Assembly (NCBI RefSeq): GCF_019059575.1
Contig: NW_024881707.1
Location: 186,001 to 250,000, forward strand
DNA from: Amphibalanus amphitrite
Lineage: Eukaryota; Arthropoda; Thecostraca; Balanomorpha; Balanidae
DNA length: 64,000 nucleotides
Direction: 5' to 3'
A program made the translations under genes and the position numbers. Of the stretch, positions 11,870 to 23,762 are shown in pieces. Position 1 is the first letter of the stretch; each line of letters begins with the position of its first letter. The notes under the pieces were generated by a model. The model saw only the letters and a list, made by a program, of their open reading frames with translations. It did no database searches and had not been told where the DNA came from.

Positions 11870-14624
11870 TTTGGGCTTTCTGGTCATTGTCTTAGTTGGT
11901 AGATTGGCGCAAGTCGCACGGACCCGTAGAAAATAGGAAGTTATATGTTAAGTTGGTAGGGAGGATGGTTAGGTGAAGTAGGACGTTTCCCTCTCACGTG
12001 TGTCGAGGGCATAAGTAGGATTCGCTTTGCAAGCAGAACTCGTTGTTTTATGTTGTTGTAGAAGGGTTTGCCGTAGGAGTTATTATGTTGGGTATAAAGA
12101 GGGATTCGGTTGGCACTGAGCAATTGAGCATTGGAAGGGAATATTTTGGGTTGGGCACCCAGCCGCCATCAATTCCTCCCCGTCCGTTTCCGTTAGTTGT
12201 CGTTGGCCGGGGTTCCCGGGGTTCTCCAGAAGAAAATTGGTTGAACTATTAATTGAATTTGAAGATAGTTTGAGAACTGATTGATGAGACGGGGCTGCCC
12301 AAGAAGGCACGGCATATGACTTGTTGAAAGGATTAACCTGTACGAACAGAACTTTGGAAGTTAATATGTTTAGAAAGGGAAGACGGTTGTAGCAAGAGCA
12401 TCATGACGTATTTTATATACGTTCGGCTGGTCGGGTTAGAAATTTCTCGTTTTAAGCGGTGGAGTTAGACGGGCAAGATGTAACAGCGCAAGGTCAAGTG
12501 GAGCGGAAAGTTGGGTTTCTGAAGGATCCTCTGCTAGTGCGAATCGATAAAGACAGTACGGGCTTCTGGGATTAATGTTGAGCACGCATTTGAGGGAGAC
12601 AACGTATGACTTCAACGACCATGGAACCTAAGATGTCGATCATCAGAAATACATAACTATCAGCTTCAGTATTAGTTTCAACAGTTGGATATTTTTTTGA
12701 GCCGGCAGGATCGGAAAAGGAACAGGGTGCTATTTCTAGGAACGGTTGGCTTGATGTACGTACAATCGAGGACTTCACGTCATCCTCCATAACCCGACCA
12801 GTTAAGCTTCTTTGATAAGTGCAAGGGTTTGGGATGTAAAGTAAGGGAAATGCCATTTTCTCTATACTCATCTTTAGGGGAAAGTTTTGTAGGGTAGGAC
12901 GAAAGTAAATGGCGAGACAGTAGATACTGCAGGAATTCCTATAGGAGATAGGTAAATCATCTTTGGAAGGCGGGAAGCGTGGACAAAGGGAGCAAACCGT
13001 ACCAGCGTCATCACACGTGGGAACGGGAAGAACGTTGTGGATAGCAGGATCGAACGGTTAACGGAGAAATTTGAACAGATGAATGAAGCGAAGAAGAGTG
13101 ATCATGACAGGCTGCAGGAGCTGCGAACAATGGAGGAAGCGGTGCGCCGGGATGTTGAAGAGATCAAAAGACAAGTTGAAGAATTGGTGGTCACTATGTA
13201 AAGGGAAGGAGATGTGAAGTAGATGAAAGAAGAAAAAGGAATTTAGATGTTATGGGCAGTCACGGGAAACCAAGTAAATCGTCTGTTCAAGAACCTTGTT
13301 GAGCAAGGAATTGCCTGACGGGGGTTGCGGGCCTTACCCCAAATGGTCCGGTTCCGTACTCTGGTCCGGAACTGTCAATTGCCACATTCCCCTTTACTTA
13401 GTCAATATTTCCCTCGTGTTAACTACGACTACTGCAAGTATCCTCTCCCTCCGAACCCGGACAAGATCCTTTTTCTGTGCCTATGATCGTCTTCCTTGAT
13501 CACATATATCCCACCTGGCTACAATCCGTCCCAAGTTAGGTAGAGGAGCAGAATGAGATGGCATTACGGATCCTTCACTTGGAAACTCCTACATGTCCTT
13601 AAAGCTATTCGTTCCTTCCCAGTCCCCCGTCGAAGGTCGTGTTATTTATCCTAGTCCTACCTTATGTAAAGTAATTGAAGCGGCTGTCCCCGACCCAACC
13701 CCAAGGCCGCAATGCTAACCCACACCCACCACCCACCCCACGTATCTGCACGAGCCAGCCGCTGCGCTGAACGACTTCTGCTGCATGGCCCGACCCAGGG
13801 GCCGTCGGTTCCTGCGGGAGGCTGGCTGCCTCGCCTATATCGTCAGTCGGCGCTGACCTCTGCAGAGCCCGCTGCTGGCACATCGCCCTCTGCAGCGCAG
13901 TCACACGAGGTGAGCGCTGGCTACGGCACGACCGTTCGAGCTGGTGAACGCCTTGCTTCACTGCTTCGTCATGCTTCCGACTGTTCCGAGCTGGGTTTCG
14001 TTCTGGTAGACAACCCTGCTTCGCTGTTGCTGCTTCTGCTGCTCGAGCTGGTGGACGACCTTGCTACGCTTCTGCTTCTTCTGCTGGACCCGGATGGTCG
14101 CGCTGACGCCGCCTTCGCTCTCATTAACGGCTTACAACGGTGTAGTCTCTTGGCGGTCGTCACGGGCTGACGCACGACACCGGTTCTTCGCTTTAACAGT
14201 ATCGGTCTCAAATCGTGTGGAGCTGATGAACGACCTCACTTGGCCTACTTCGACGGCATCCACTTCTGTGACGCCATAGGCCAAAGGTTGATGGTCAAAC
14301 CCAGCTACAACTTCAATATCAACAGCACCGACGCCTGCAACCGGTCTTCAGTCGAACCATCTCTCGATCGACTCGGGAACCGAGCCGACACCGATGAGCG
14401 CAGATGTCTGGAAGACGCAGGCGAGTGTATGTTTGCGATGCTGAAGTAAGGGAAATTTTCAACTTGCTTTAAACACTGTTGAACTGTCGTAATGTTGTAA
14501 CTGTGATAGAACTGTTGACAGCCTGGACGGGTTTTGGAAGTTGCTTTAAAAGGGGTTGATTCAGGGGAAGGTTTCTTTGATTGCAAGCTGCGAGGACGCA
14601 GCTTAGTCAGGAAGAGTTTGAAGA
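11870..14624 (+). other. interior of the LTR element, no recognisable gag-pol
   Basis: About 2.75 kb. A stretch near 13020-13200 reads as a charged, coiled-coil-like segment that could be a gag relic at best. 13680-14170 is GC-rich with an unassigned open frame. No polymerase or integrase motif is seen. A modest purine-rich stretch (about 14609-14624) lies just before the 3' LTR in the polypurine-tract position. Confidence 0.6.
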
Positions 14625-17600
14625 TGTAGCAAGGCTACATCTTGGGACGTCTTAACATTTTTCAGATCGGGACCCAGCCGCCCGCCATACTCCCCTCCCC
14701 ATACTCAGCAGCAGCAGTCATCATACCGTGGCACACTGGTCACAAGCCTTCCATCCCAACACCTCATCCCCACCAGTGTCAGCGCCGGCGGGACAGAGAG
14801 CCGGTTGGCCGCCGCCGCCGTAGCGTCAGCAAATTCTCGTCTAGAACGGACTACCGTCCTCAGTAACCCCGCAGGATGAGCGACAGAGGCACCTCACAGC
14901 CCCGAATGAGCTGCTGTGGCGTAATGACCACAGTCCGCTGTCATCGCCACATGCCTGCCCTCACTGCGACTCATCCACAACTGAGTCAGCAACGGCCGGC
15001 CGCCGTCGCCGCAGATTCAGCAGCTTTATCCGAGCTGAGTGACTGTCTCCAACGACCCAGGGGCGGAGCCGCGAGGGTACGTCATCAACCCCTCCCCGAA
15101 GAGCCCCAAATGGTCACCAGGGGACAGCACAGGATCGAGGTCGCAAAATCCATCAGCAATGGAAGGGGACGTTGAAAACATGCAAGTAAAAGGTTACAAC
15201 CAACACTGGACGTCAAATCGTAGCTAATATACAAGAGAACTTCAAGAAACCAGTAAAATTTCAAGACATAAATTGCATCCCAGACGGTACCCTGGGAGCG
15301 GACCAATCAGAGAAGAGTTGGTAACGACGCATCAGAGCGGCGGAGGAGCGCTCGCCACCGGAGGCGGACAGACAGATCCCTGGGGGACTCCGGCCGAGTG
15401 ACACACGCCCGATCCCACCATGTAAGTTCCCTGAGATTATCCTGGCGGCTGGGTGGGGTAAATTAAACGGGGTTTAAGAAATTTATATTATGAATTAACC
15501 ACGTAACGAATACAGCTAAATATCAATACCGTACAGGCTGGACGCAGGTTACCAAAGTTTTTTTTAGGAATATTGTGTGTGGATTTTGCCTGATTGGTTA
15601 TTATTCGGCAAATGCGTCGTAACTTGGGAAATGATTTAATCTATGGAAGAAGCTACTACGGAAAAGGCAGAACTTTTCGTTAGGAATCAGAACTTCAGTG
15701 GGTTGGCGAGAAAACTGGCACATACAGCGTAGATAATATTCTGTTTCCAATGATTGAAACTGGCTTAGTTTCCGGAACGCGTAATATGATAAGATCTGTT
15801 TAGCTTTGTTGGTTAGGAAATCTTCGAATGATTAAATGTTAGGTAACAATTAGCAAACCAGAGTAGGATATCAGTTGTAAAGGAAAATGCTCACTATTGA
15901 CTTATCGTCGTTGGCGGAGAAACGTACCATTTCTTTACTGTTATATTGTTAACGTTTGCTCGCTTTGCTTTGCTTCACAAATATATCAATCTGTTATTTT
16001 CACAAAGAGTCTTGAGGGAAATTTCGGGAAAGGGTAGGAAGTTATCAGTACGAAATGAAGGGACGGAAAGAGAGGGTGAACACGAGGGTAAATCGGGACG
16101 ATCGGGACAGGGGAGAATTATGGGCGACAACAGAGAAAGACGGTAGCTGCGAACACTGACTCATCCGCGCACTGGTCGGAGGCTGAGGAGCTGGCACGGA
16201 GAGGTTCCAGAAAGGTGAGTGATTTTCTTTCATTGTAATGTTACGGTGTTCCGAAATCAGTAGAAGGTTTTCTGTAAATTCTCCGAAGGCTGTCCAAGTA
16301 CATAGATATCAGGATAGGATTCGGGAAGTAGGATTAAAGATAGTAGGACGTACATCCGTTCGTTTGTTTATGGGATCAACGACTAAAATATGCCCTGCAT
16401 TCCTTCCATTCGCTCATCCTAAGCCCCGACGAGTTACTGGTGATCAGTTCTTGTCGTACCCCGTCCATTCGCTCATCCTAAGCCCCGACGAGTTACTGGT
16501 GATCAGTTCTTGTCGTACCCGTCCATTCGCTCATCCTAAGCCCCGACGAGTTACTGGTGATCAGTTCTTGTCGTACCCCGTCCATTCGCTCATCCTAAGC
16601 CCCGACGAGTTACTGGTGATCAGTTCTTGTCGTACCCCGTCCAAACGCTCATCCTAAGCCCCGACGAGTTACTGGTGATCAGTTCTTGTCGTACTCCGTC
16701 CAAACGCTCATCCTAAGCCCCGACGAGTTACTGGTGATCAGTTCTTGTCGTACCCCGTCCATTCGCTCATCCTAAGCCCCGACGAGTTACTGGTGATCAG
16801 TTCTTGTCGTGCCCCGTCCATTCGCTCATCCTACGCCCCGACGAGTTACTGGTGATCAGTTCTTGTCGTAACCCGTCCATACGTCCAACCTAGCCCCGGT
16901 GAGTTACTGGTGATCAGTTCTCGCCGTACCCTGTCCGAAGGTGAGCCCCAATCTAGACCCCCGGTACTAAATATATTATCCATCAGTCTTCCCATTAATA
17001 GTCGTTGATTTCCGTTGAATAAGGAAAGTATGGGTTCAGTAAGATCAAGATAGGAATGATAACGCGCAGCTGAACTTGTGAGTGCTCGCCTTGACCGAGC
17101 CGTATTTTGTGAGCTAAGAACGTTAGTTGTTTAGAATGAGATAATTGAGGATATAATTTTACGAAGTAATTTCCGTGAACGGTTAAAGAGCGCCAGGTGT
17201 TGCTTTGAGCAGGGTTAAAGTAGGATGTTAGCCTTGTCGGGAAATGATTACTCAGTTAAACCGTTGTTTTATGCTATTACGATCATACAGTGGACGTGAG
17301 GAAAGGGATACGAGTGCGAAGTAGGAATAGGGCAGGTAGTCCGAGGCGATGTGTTGTTGATGCGATGGGTAGGAATTCCTCGGGAAATGTAAGGGAGTCG
17401 AGAGTAGGTTGAGGCGGGAAGTTTCTTTTTTTTTTGTTATCGTACGGGCAATTGTTTTTTTTGAGGTTAGACGGCTTGTGTGCCCGGCTTCTATGTCGAT
17501 ATTTCTACCAACATGGCTTTTGTACAGTTGAGTGCGTACAGCGAGAGGTCTGTATTGTCAGGGCGGTGTCAACAATGTCTGCACGTCTTATTTCGACCGA

Positions 17601-18581
17601 GAGTAGGGGCCGTAGCGTAGTGTCGTGAGGTAGTGACGTCGGTAGGTTTGTCAGTAGGTGGAAAGGTGGATTGAGTTGGAGTTGCAGGGTAAGCAAACGA
17701 AGTATTGAGAGGTATGTAGGTAGTTCCGATAATTTTGGTAGTCAAGGTAGTTGAGCCCCTGTAAAAGTTAGTGAGGCCGGTAAGTCGTAGCCAGCGGGGT
17801 ACGCAGCATTAAGTCCTCGGAGTCGACGGGCTCCCCCGTAAAAGTTAGGCCGAGATGTGGTGACGTCGAGTGACGTGGTACAGGGTATGTTGTTGTGTTA
17901 GTGGTGACTCGGCAGGCCGACGGGCCCTAAATTGAGGAAGGCCCGGGATGGGACAGCAGGGTAGCCTCCGGTGAGTTTTTATTTAGCTTCTTTGTTAGAT
18001 GGCGGATAGCAGACAGAAGACGACACTTAAGACCCTGTTAGCGAGAATGTATGCAGTTTAATGGACATTTATCCAGCTTGGGAGTCAATCTTTCATTTGG
18101 TCACCGGCACTACTGGAGGGAGACTTTCGGGGGTAGCACAAACGAAAACTTGAATGGGAGACGTGAAAGGGCATAATGAATGGGGACGAATGAATCTTAG
18201 GTTAAGGACCAGTAAGAGGTGTGCTAAACTCAGCCGGATTGATCGTATGAAATGACACTCGAGGGCATAAGGAAATTAAGCATAAACAGGACATTCAACC
18301 TCGCAAAGCCGATTCAATGTACCAGAATGACCAGCCTCAAATAACATAAAGCATCGACTTTCACCCGATGCAATATTGTCTGCAAGGGAGGACTTTCATC
18401 ACTTTCTATCTTTTCTCGATCTTTGTTCTTCCTCTATTATATCTTCTCATTTCCCTCTTTGACCGTCTATCGAGGGAGTACTGACGAAAGGTGGCGGTTT
18501 TCTTCATTTCTAACTATAATTTCATACTTCAACTTCACTTTTCCACTTTTCCCACTTTCCTATCAGCCCTCCCGCGCTACA
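14625..18581 (+). repeat. 3' LTR
   Basis: 3,957 bp, nearly identical to 7901-11846. Net length difference is 11 bp, from one short insertion and one homopolymer change. It ends GCTACA, followed by the GTAC target duplicate. Confidence 0.95.
16407..16936. repeat. 59-bp tandem array inside the 3' LTR
   Basis: Same nine-unit array as at 9684-10213, with the same unit variants in the same order. The whole LTR was therefore copied as a block during retrotransposition, with no later array turnover. Confidence 0.95.
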
Positions 18582-18585
18582 GTAC

Positions 18586-20399
18586 TTTGCTTTACGAATG
18601 TACTGTCTTTGGATCGCATGTCGCCGGGACGATGCGCCAGAAGCCCGAGGCCGGAGACCGGCTCGAGGAAATCACGCCACCGCGACTGTCACTGCTCCCC
18701 GAGGCAACATTTCAATAGCTGTGGACCCATTGACTAGCGATCACATACGTCCGGTGCGTTTTTCACCGAGTATTTACACCCGCTTTTACCACCATCGATA
18801 GGTGCATTGAAAGACGACATAAAGCGAGGTGCAACTGATCTTTACCTGCGGGAAACAGGACTAATTTGTTGCCGGAAATGGGCGTCGTTAAAGCGTTAGT
18901 GCTTCGGTCATCCTTAGAAACACGTGAACGGGGTCGCGGCTGTTGAGTTTCTTCACCGCCATATGGTGCTGGTCTCTTTCCACGTGGCGATTAGCCGCCC
19001 TCCGTTGCAGACATCGTGCATCGTGCGATAAACGTGCACACGCGGGATGACCGGGCACTTATGCACGTGACTCATTCAAACAGCGGATGGCGCTAAATTG
19101 CATGCCTCGGTGAAACACAGTTTGTGAAAAACAACGCACGTCGCACTTATAGCAGGCTCACATCCGCAGTAAAAATGCGAGCCTGGAAGCTGAGTGATGT
19201 TCGATTGTAATCCTACTGATAAGCTCACGTGATAAACTGACGCTTTTATCCATCCCCTACCAGAGGTGTCCGTCGCAGCGCGACCTCACTCCTTGCGCCA
19301 ATAGCGGTATCGGTTACAGCGGCATAGTGACCTGTGCGTTGACTCACCCCCTGTCCTCCCTAGCTGAACCTCCTCTTCGTCCATAGATGTCAGTTGAAGA
19401 GGGGTGACCTATGTCCTCTGCCCCTCCCCTTCCCTCCAGAGGTTTCAGTCGCCTAAAAGGTGACCTGTGTCCTCTGCCCCTCCCCTCCCCTCCAAAAGGT
19501 GTCGCTGGCCGCGGCGGTGACTGACACCCCGCGCCGCCTCCCCGCCCATCAGTATGCCGACAGTGCTCGTCGGTCGGCGCGGGACCTACTTGACCGGCGC
19601 CTCCTGCAGTCCTGCGCGCTGCAAGTGGGCCACCCGCGCCGAGAATGGCGCGCCGGTGCCGGATGCGCGCCACCTCCGCCGCAGTTGGCGCCGCCGCGCC
19701 GATATTGACGCCGTCCGCGCGTCACCCCTCGTGTCGTGATTCGCGCGCCGGGGGATCGTTTTTGCACGACTCTCTCGCGCGCTCTGGGAGTGTGCCGACC
19801 GGAGGTGACTGGCGCCGGGGCGACTGAGACTGCAGTGTCTCATGTCATGTGAGCAGAAGTCGCTGGGTCAGCGGCCGAGTCTCCTCTCTCGCTCCTCCTC
19901 CTCTCTCCCTTTCCTCCTCTCCTCTCCCCTCCTTTGCTCTCCCCGGCCCTTCCATCCATTTACGGGCCAGGGGCCGCGGGCATTCGTGCATGACATTGCA
20001 GAGCGGAATATCGGTCACGCTGGGAGCGTAGGACGCCGGCTGTGTTTGTCTGATCAGAGGCGGAGCTAGCCACAGAGAGGGCAGAAAGTAGATGGTAATG
20101 CCAATGAGAATAACAAGCAAAATTATTTCAATGTTGATTCGGTCAAAAATATATGTGTTATGTTCTTTTTTGTGTTAAAATTAGACATTCAGGATACGGC
20201 TATCTGCTCCAACAATTGGTGCATACATCATACCTATAAGATGATGTTTTATGCAATTATTAGAACAGAGAAACATACTTTACACTTAAATTTGCGCAAT
20301 GTTTTTAGTGTGCTAGATTTAATTCGGGTGGTAAAGAGCATTGTATCAGAAGTCCTCTGCCCCTCGACGCAGTGAAGTTTTAGACAAAGCCCACCTGCT
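18586..20399. other. unassigned stretch with a short CCTCTGCCCCTCCCC repeat
   Basis: The right flank of the LTR element. At about 19400-19500 a unit of roughly 65-70 bp containing GTGACCT and CCTCTGCCCCTCCCC is present twice, and the tail of the motif recurs near 20350. 19500-19830 is CpG-rich. No exon with a convincing product was found. Confidence 0.3.
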
Positions 20400-20945
20400 A
20401 GCTGCCCCATCGTCACCCCTGAGTGGCCTGGCCACGCGCCCTTGCGTCGGTCACCACCGGTCATCTCCGTGTCCGGCGGGCGCGGGGCGGAGCGCGCCGC
20501 ACGCTCTGCTGACCGGCGAGTGTTCGCGTTGCCCAACCGGCCACCGCTCTGGGCGCCCGGCGCGCCGCTCACCATATGGGGCGGCCGCGGCCGCTCACAC
20601 CCGCGTGCACGTGCACGCCCCACTCGCATTCCTGCGTCCGGCGCGGCCAATGATCGCCGCCGCTTCGGACACCCTCTTGCGGCGCCCCCAGCTCGCGCGA
20701 ACGGGCGCCGCGCGACTTTCTCCGCGCCTCGGACCTACAAAAGCGTCGCGCCGCGGCCCGCTGGCGGTGGTCTCAGCGCGATCAGCACGGGTCGGCCGTA
20801 TGCAAAACTGGCGGTAACGGTGCCTGCCGAGGGTGGCCGCCGCGCCGCGCCGCTCTGGGTCAATGATGAGGCCTCCGCGCGCTCCGGCCGGGCCGCCGCG
20901 GCCCGCAGAATGATGTCCTCCGTCCCGGCGGTCATAGGGAAAACT
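20400..20945. promoter_or_regulatory. CpG-rich island, possible promoter region
   Basis: About 550 bp of very GC- and CpG-rich DNA between AT-rich flanks. Long overlapping frames on both strands are expected from this composition and show no domain. It could be a CpG-rich promoter or first exon, but I found no TATA box, Met-plus-signal sequence or splice chain to support a gene. Confidence 0.25.
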
Positions 20946-23674
20946 TAGCGTTTTCTCAGTGCTGCTGTGGTTTAAGTCATTTTCTAAGGGGTTATTCTCT
21001 AGCTCCTATGAATCTTAGCTCTAAGTTCATTGAAAACCAAAAACAAATTAAGCTTCAGATCAAATTGCTGAGCTGCATTGCTGTGGGTTAAAGCTGTATC
21101 TAGTCATGTGCGGTATAAGGTTCAAAACACTTATACCTACATTGTGATATTCACACATACACCGCTTGTCCAGTCTATGATTGAGCCTGCTCATTACTTC
21201 TTATTTGCCTCCTGTCGAACCATCATGAGGCAGCTCGCATTTAAGTCAGGAATTCAGGAGCTGACATGGGATCAGAGAAGATGCCCCACTTAGAACGATT
21301 GGAATGACATCTAAAACGGAAGAATGACACATTCAGATGAAATCTAGTGACCACATTCCACACAAACGAAGAGGCTTTCCATTCTCTGTCCCTCGAGGAT
21401 ATCTAAACATCAGGAACCGAATGTTGTCACGGAAAGCAAACAGGCTCGAACCAAAGTAGGCGTTCAAGTCACACAGGCACACGTTGGCACACAAGCTCTC
21501 ATGGAAGAAAGAAGGTAAAAAGAGGCCATTCACAATGTGAGTGAATGACAAAGTTCAACGTGGGCGTAACTGTAACCTTTGATGCCATCACCGGTCGCAC
21601 TTCTTTTATTTCTTCTTGCCCATCTTTTCTTTATCATTTAAATTTTCACACATTGTCAAAAGGAGCCTATTTTTGCGATTGTATGCCTGGCCTCCCTTAT
21701 GTTTCATTCCTTAATCATCTCGTTGGAATGAGTGTGCCCCGGTGAAGCAGCAGCTTAGCCACCCAAAACCCAAGGAGATGCTACTTTCTGGACTTCATCG
21801 GTTATCCGCTCGATGGTGTGACCATCAGCCAAGTGCAGGAAGATCGGCAGCATCATGGAAATATTTCCAAGGAAGCGGATGGGCTGGTTGTTGAGCACTA
21901 TTTGTATTGAGTCCACCGAGATCGATGGGTTTCATTACTGCTTGGTTTGTTAGCACTGCAGAACAGCTCATATTCTTTCGATTCTAAAGCGAATGGCAGA
22001 ACAACCTCACTTCCTGAGAAACATTTCGTAAATGTCAACAGCGCTTACATCTCGACTTCTGGAGAGCGGCGAAAGAAACTCCAGCGGTTTGTCGCTTGCC
22101 CTGCGGCGGGGCGGGAGAGAGGTGGTTTGAAAGAAACCAAACCACTTCCGAACCACGTTCCTCTGGTGAACAGTGGCAGCCCGCGGCACCGAGCGACAGA
22201 TCTGGTCCAGACGTCAGGACGACAGCTCTGTCCCCAAACCCAACTATCGACCAAATGGTCACTTTCTTCCGCGGTGGCTTTCGTAACGCCTCAGCATAAC
22301 AGGTGACGGTCTGGACACTGATTTACATAGACTCGGCGCCAGGTGAAACAAGACGTCAGTGAAGCCATTTATCATACTCAGGAGGCCAGCAGATACAAGT
22401 CCCCATTTCCGATTTCGTATGAAATTGATTTTGAATTATCCTCGAAAATAAGAATGCCTGACAAGAGTGACACGGCAACAAGCTGCGGCATGCCAACATG
22501 GAAGTGACAGAAACAAATTAAAAGTACAATTGATCATCGACTGCGAGCATTGTATTACGTACGTGGATTTTTGCCGTTTTCATGAAGGACAACGCTCATT
22601 CCTATCATTTTTTTTTGTGAGAACTCTCACATGACAACTGATGAAAATCACATCAATTTGCCGCACAGATGGGTCAACGAACTGCATACGGTACTTGCTC
22701 TTATTGTATGGGCACTATGAAATATGCATGGCGTGCGTGACTTCACTGTACCCTTCAGCAGCTGCTAGATATCCTGCAATTTAAATGACACGCTGCTGAG
22801 ATGCCACCATGCGACGATACACGAAGGGCTGAAAGGTATTACCGCAGCGTCTGTATAACTCGTGTCACACTGGGAAATGCAGGCGCCAGGACCGTTGGAT
22901 CGTCGCCGAGTTTTGCCGTTAGTGAGAGGCACCATCGGCCGTCAGGTCAACTGGATGCAAAGAGCAGCCGCATGCAAAACGAAACCCATCCTCACAGCGA
23001 TCCTCTCTTATCCCTACAAATGACTCTCATTCAGCTCATTGGCCGCCCAATGCGTCCCCAATCCTTTCCCTTCGGTGACCCCACACCGCACCGTGACCCC
23101 GCTTTCTCGTCGTGTCAGGTCATCTTCACCGCCCGCGGGCAGATTTGCACGCGTCTCACTGTCCATCTCACACTTCTTCACACGTCTCTCCATGTCTCCG
23201 CTCGTCTCCCACGCCTCGCCTCTCCTGCAAATCACATCCTGTCTCCCGGCCCCCCGCAGCCCTCCTGACCCCCATCCACACCGAAAGCGCTCCCCTGCTG
23301 AGCGATGCCTCATCGCACGGCGCACCGCCAGTCCGCAAAGTGGGTCGCCGAGCTGCCGGTGCATGCATGCCGTTTTTGCAGCGCGCTGAGAGCGCCGGAC
23401 GCGTCGCGCCGGGCCGGACGCCGCGCCGTTCTTTGGGCCGCTAATTCGATTGGTAATGAATCTTCAGCCCATCCAGGCTCCGGCACAGCCCAATCTTGAG
23501 GTACGCCCGCCTCGAGTACGGCGGCATCTGTGGTACTAAGAAGCGTCGTGGTACCTGAGGCGGTCGCGTCGGCACACCGCTGACCGTTAGTGATCGGCGG
23601 CCGGCGCGCGTCCCCAGTCATCACCTGCCGTCTGATATGGGTCACCGGTGGGCCGCTGGACAGCAGCGGCGGCG
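20946..23674. other. unassigned stretch
   Basis: AT-rich to about 22800, then more GC-rich. Several short frames at 23014-23645 overlap on both strands in GC-rich DNA and carry no recognisable motif. No RNA gene or transposon ends seen. Confidence 0.3.
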
Positions 23675-23762
23675 GGCGGTGGGCGGTGGAACGGTGGAGC
23701 GGTGGAGCGGTGGGCTGTGGTCATTGGGCAGACGGGCGGAGGCCGGTGGGCGGTGGGCGGAG
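23675..23762. repeat. G-rich GGTGGGCGGTGG simple repeat
   Basis: Irregular repetition of GGTGG, GGGCGG and GGAGCGG words on the plus strand. G-quadruplex formation is plausible but not tested. Confidence 0.6.

Larger units (their letters stand above)
7901..18581 (+). mobile_element. LTR retrotransposon with giant LTRs, LARD-like, non-autonomous
   Basis: Two direct repeats of about 3.95 kb start with TGTAGC and end with GCTACA. They enclose 2.78 kb and are flanked by the 4-bp target duplication GTAC (7897-7900 and 18582-18585). A primer-binding site follows the left repeat. I see no protease, reverse transcriptase, RNase H or integrase, and the interior is too short for a normal gag-pol. Structure and the 4-bp duplication suggest a Ty3/Gypsy-type large retrotransposon derivative, but family assignment is inference. 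As an element it looks structurally whole but not coding-competent. The LTRs differ by only about two substitutions and two short length changes, so insertion was very recent. Confidence 0.9.

Noticed and set aside
7901-18581. Two near-identical 4-kb blocks as a segmental gene duplication
   Set aside because: The blocks have TG...CA ends, a primer-binding site after the first, and one 4-bp target duplication around the pair, so they are LTRs.
20442-20948. 168-codon frame in GC-rich DNA
   Set aside because: Composition-driven; other frames on both strands are equally open, and the Ala/Arg/Pro-rich product has no domain.
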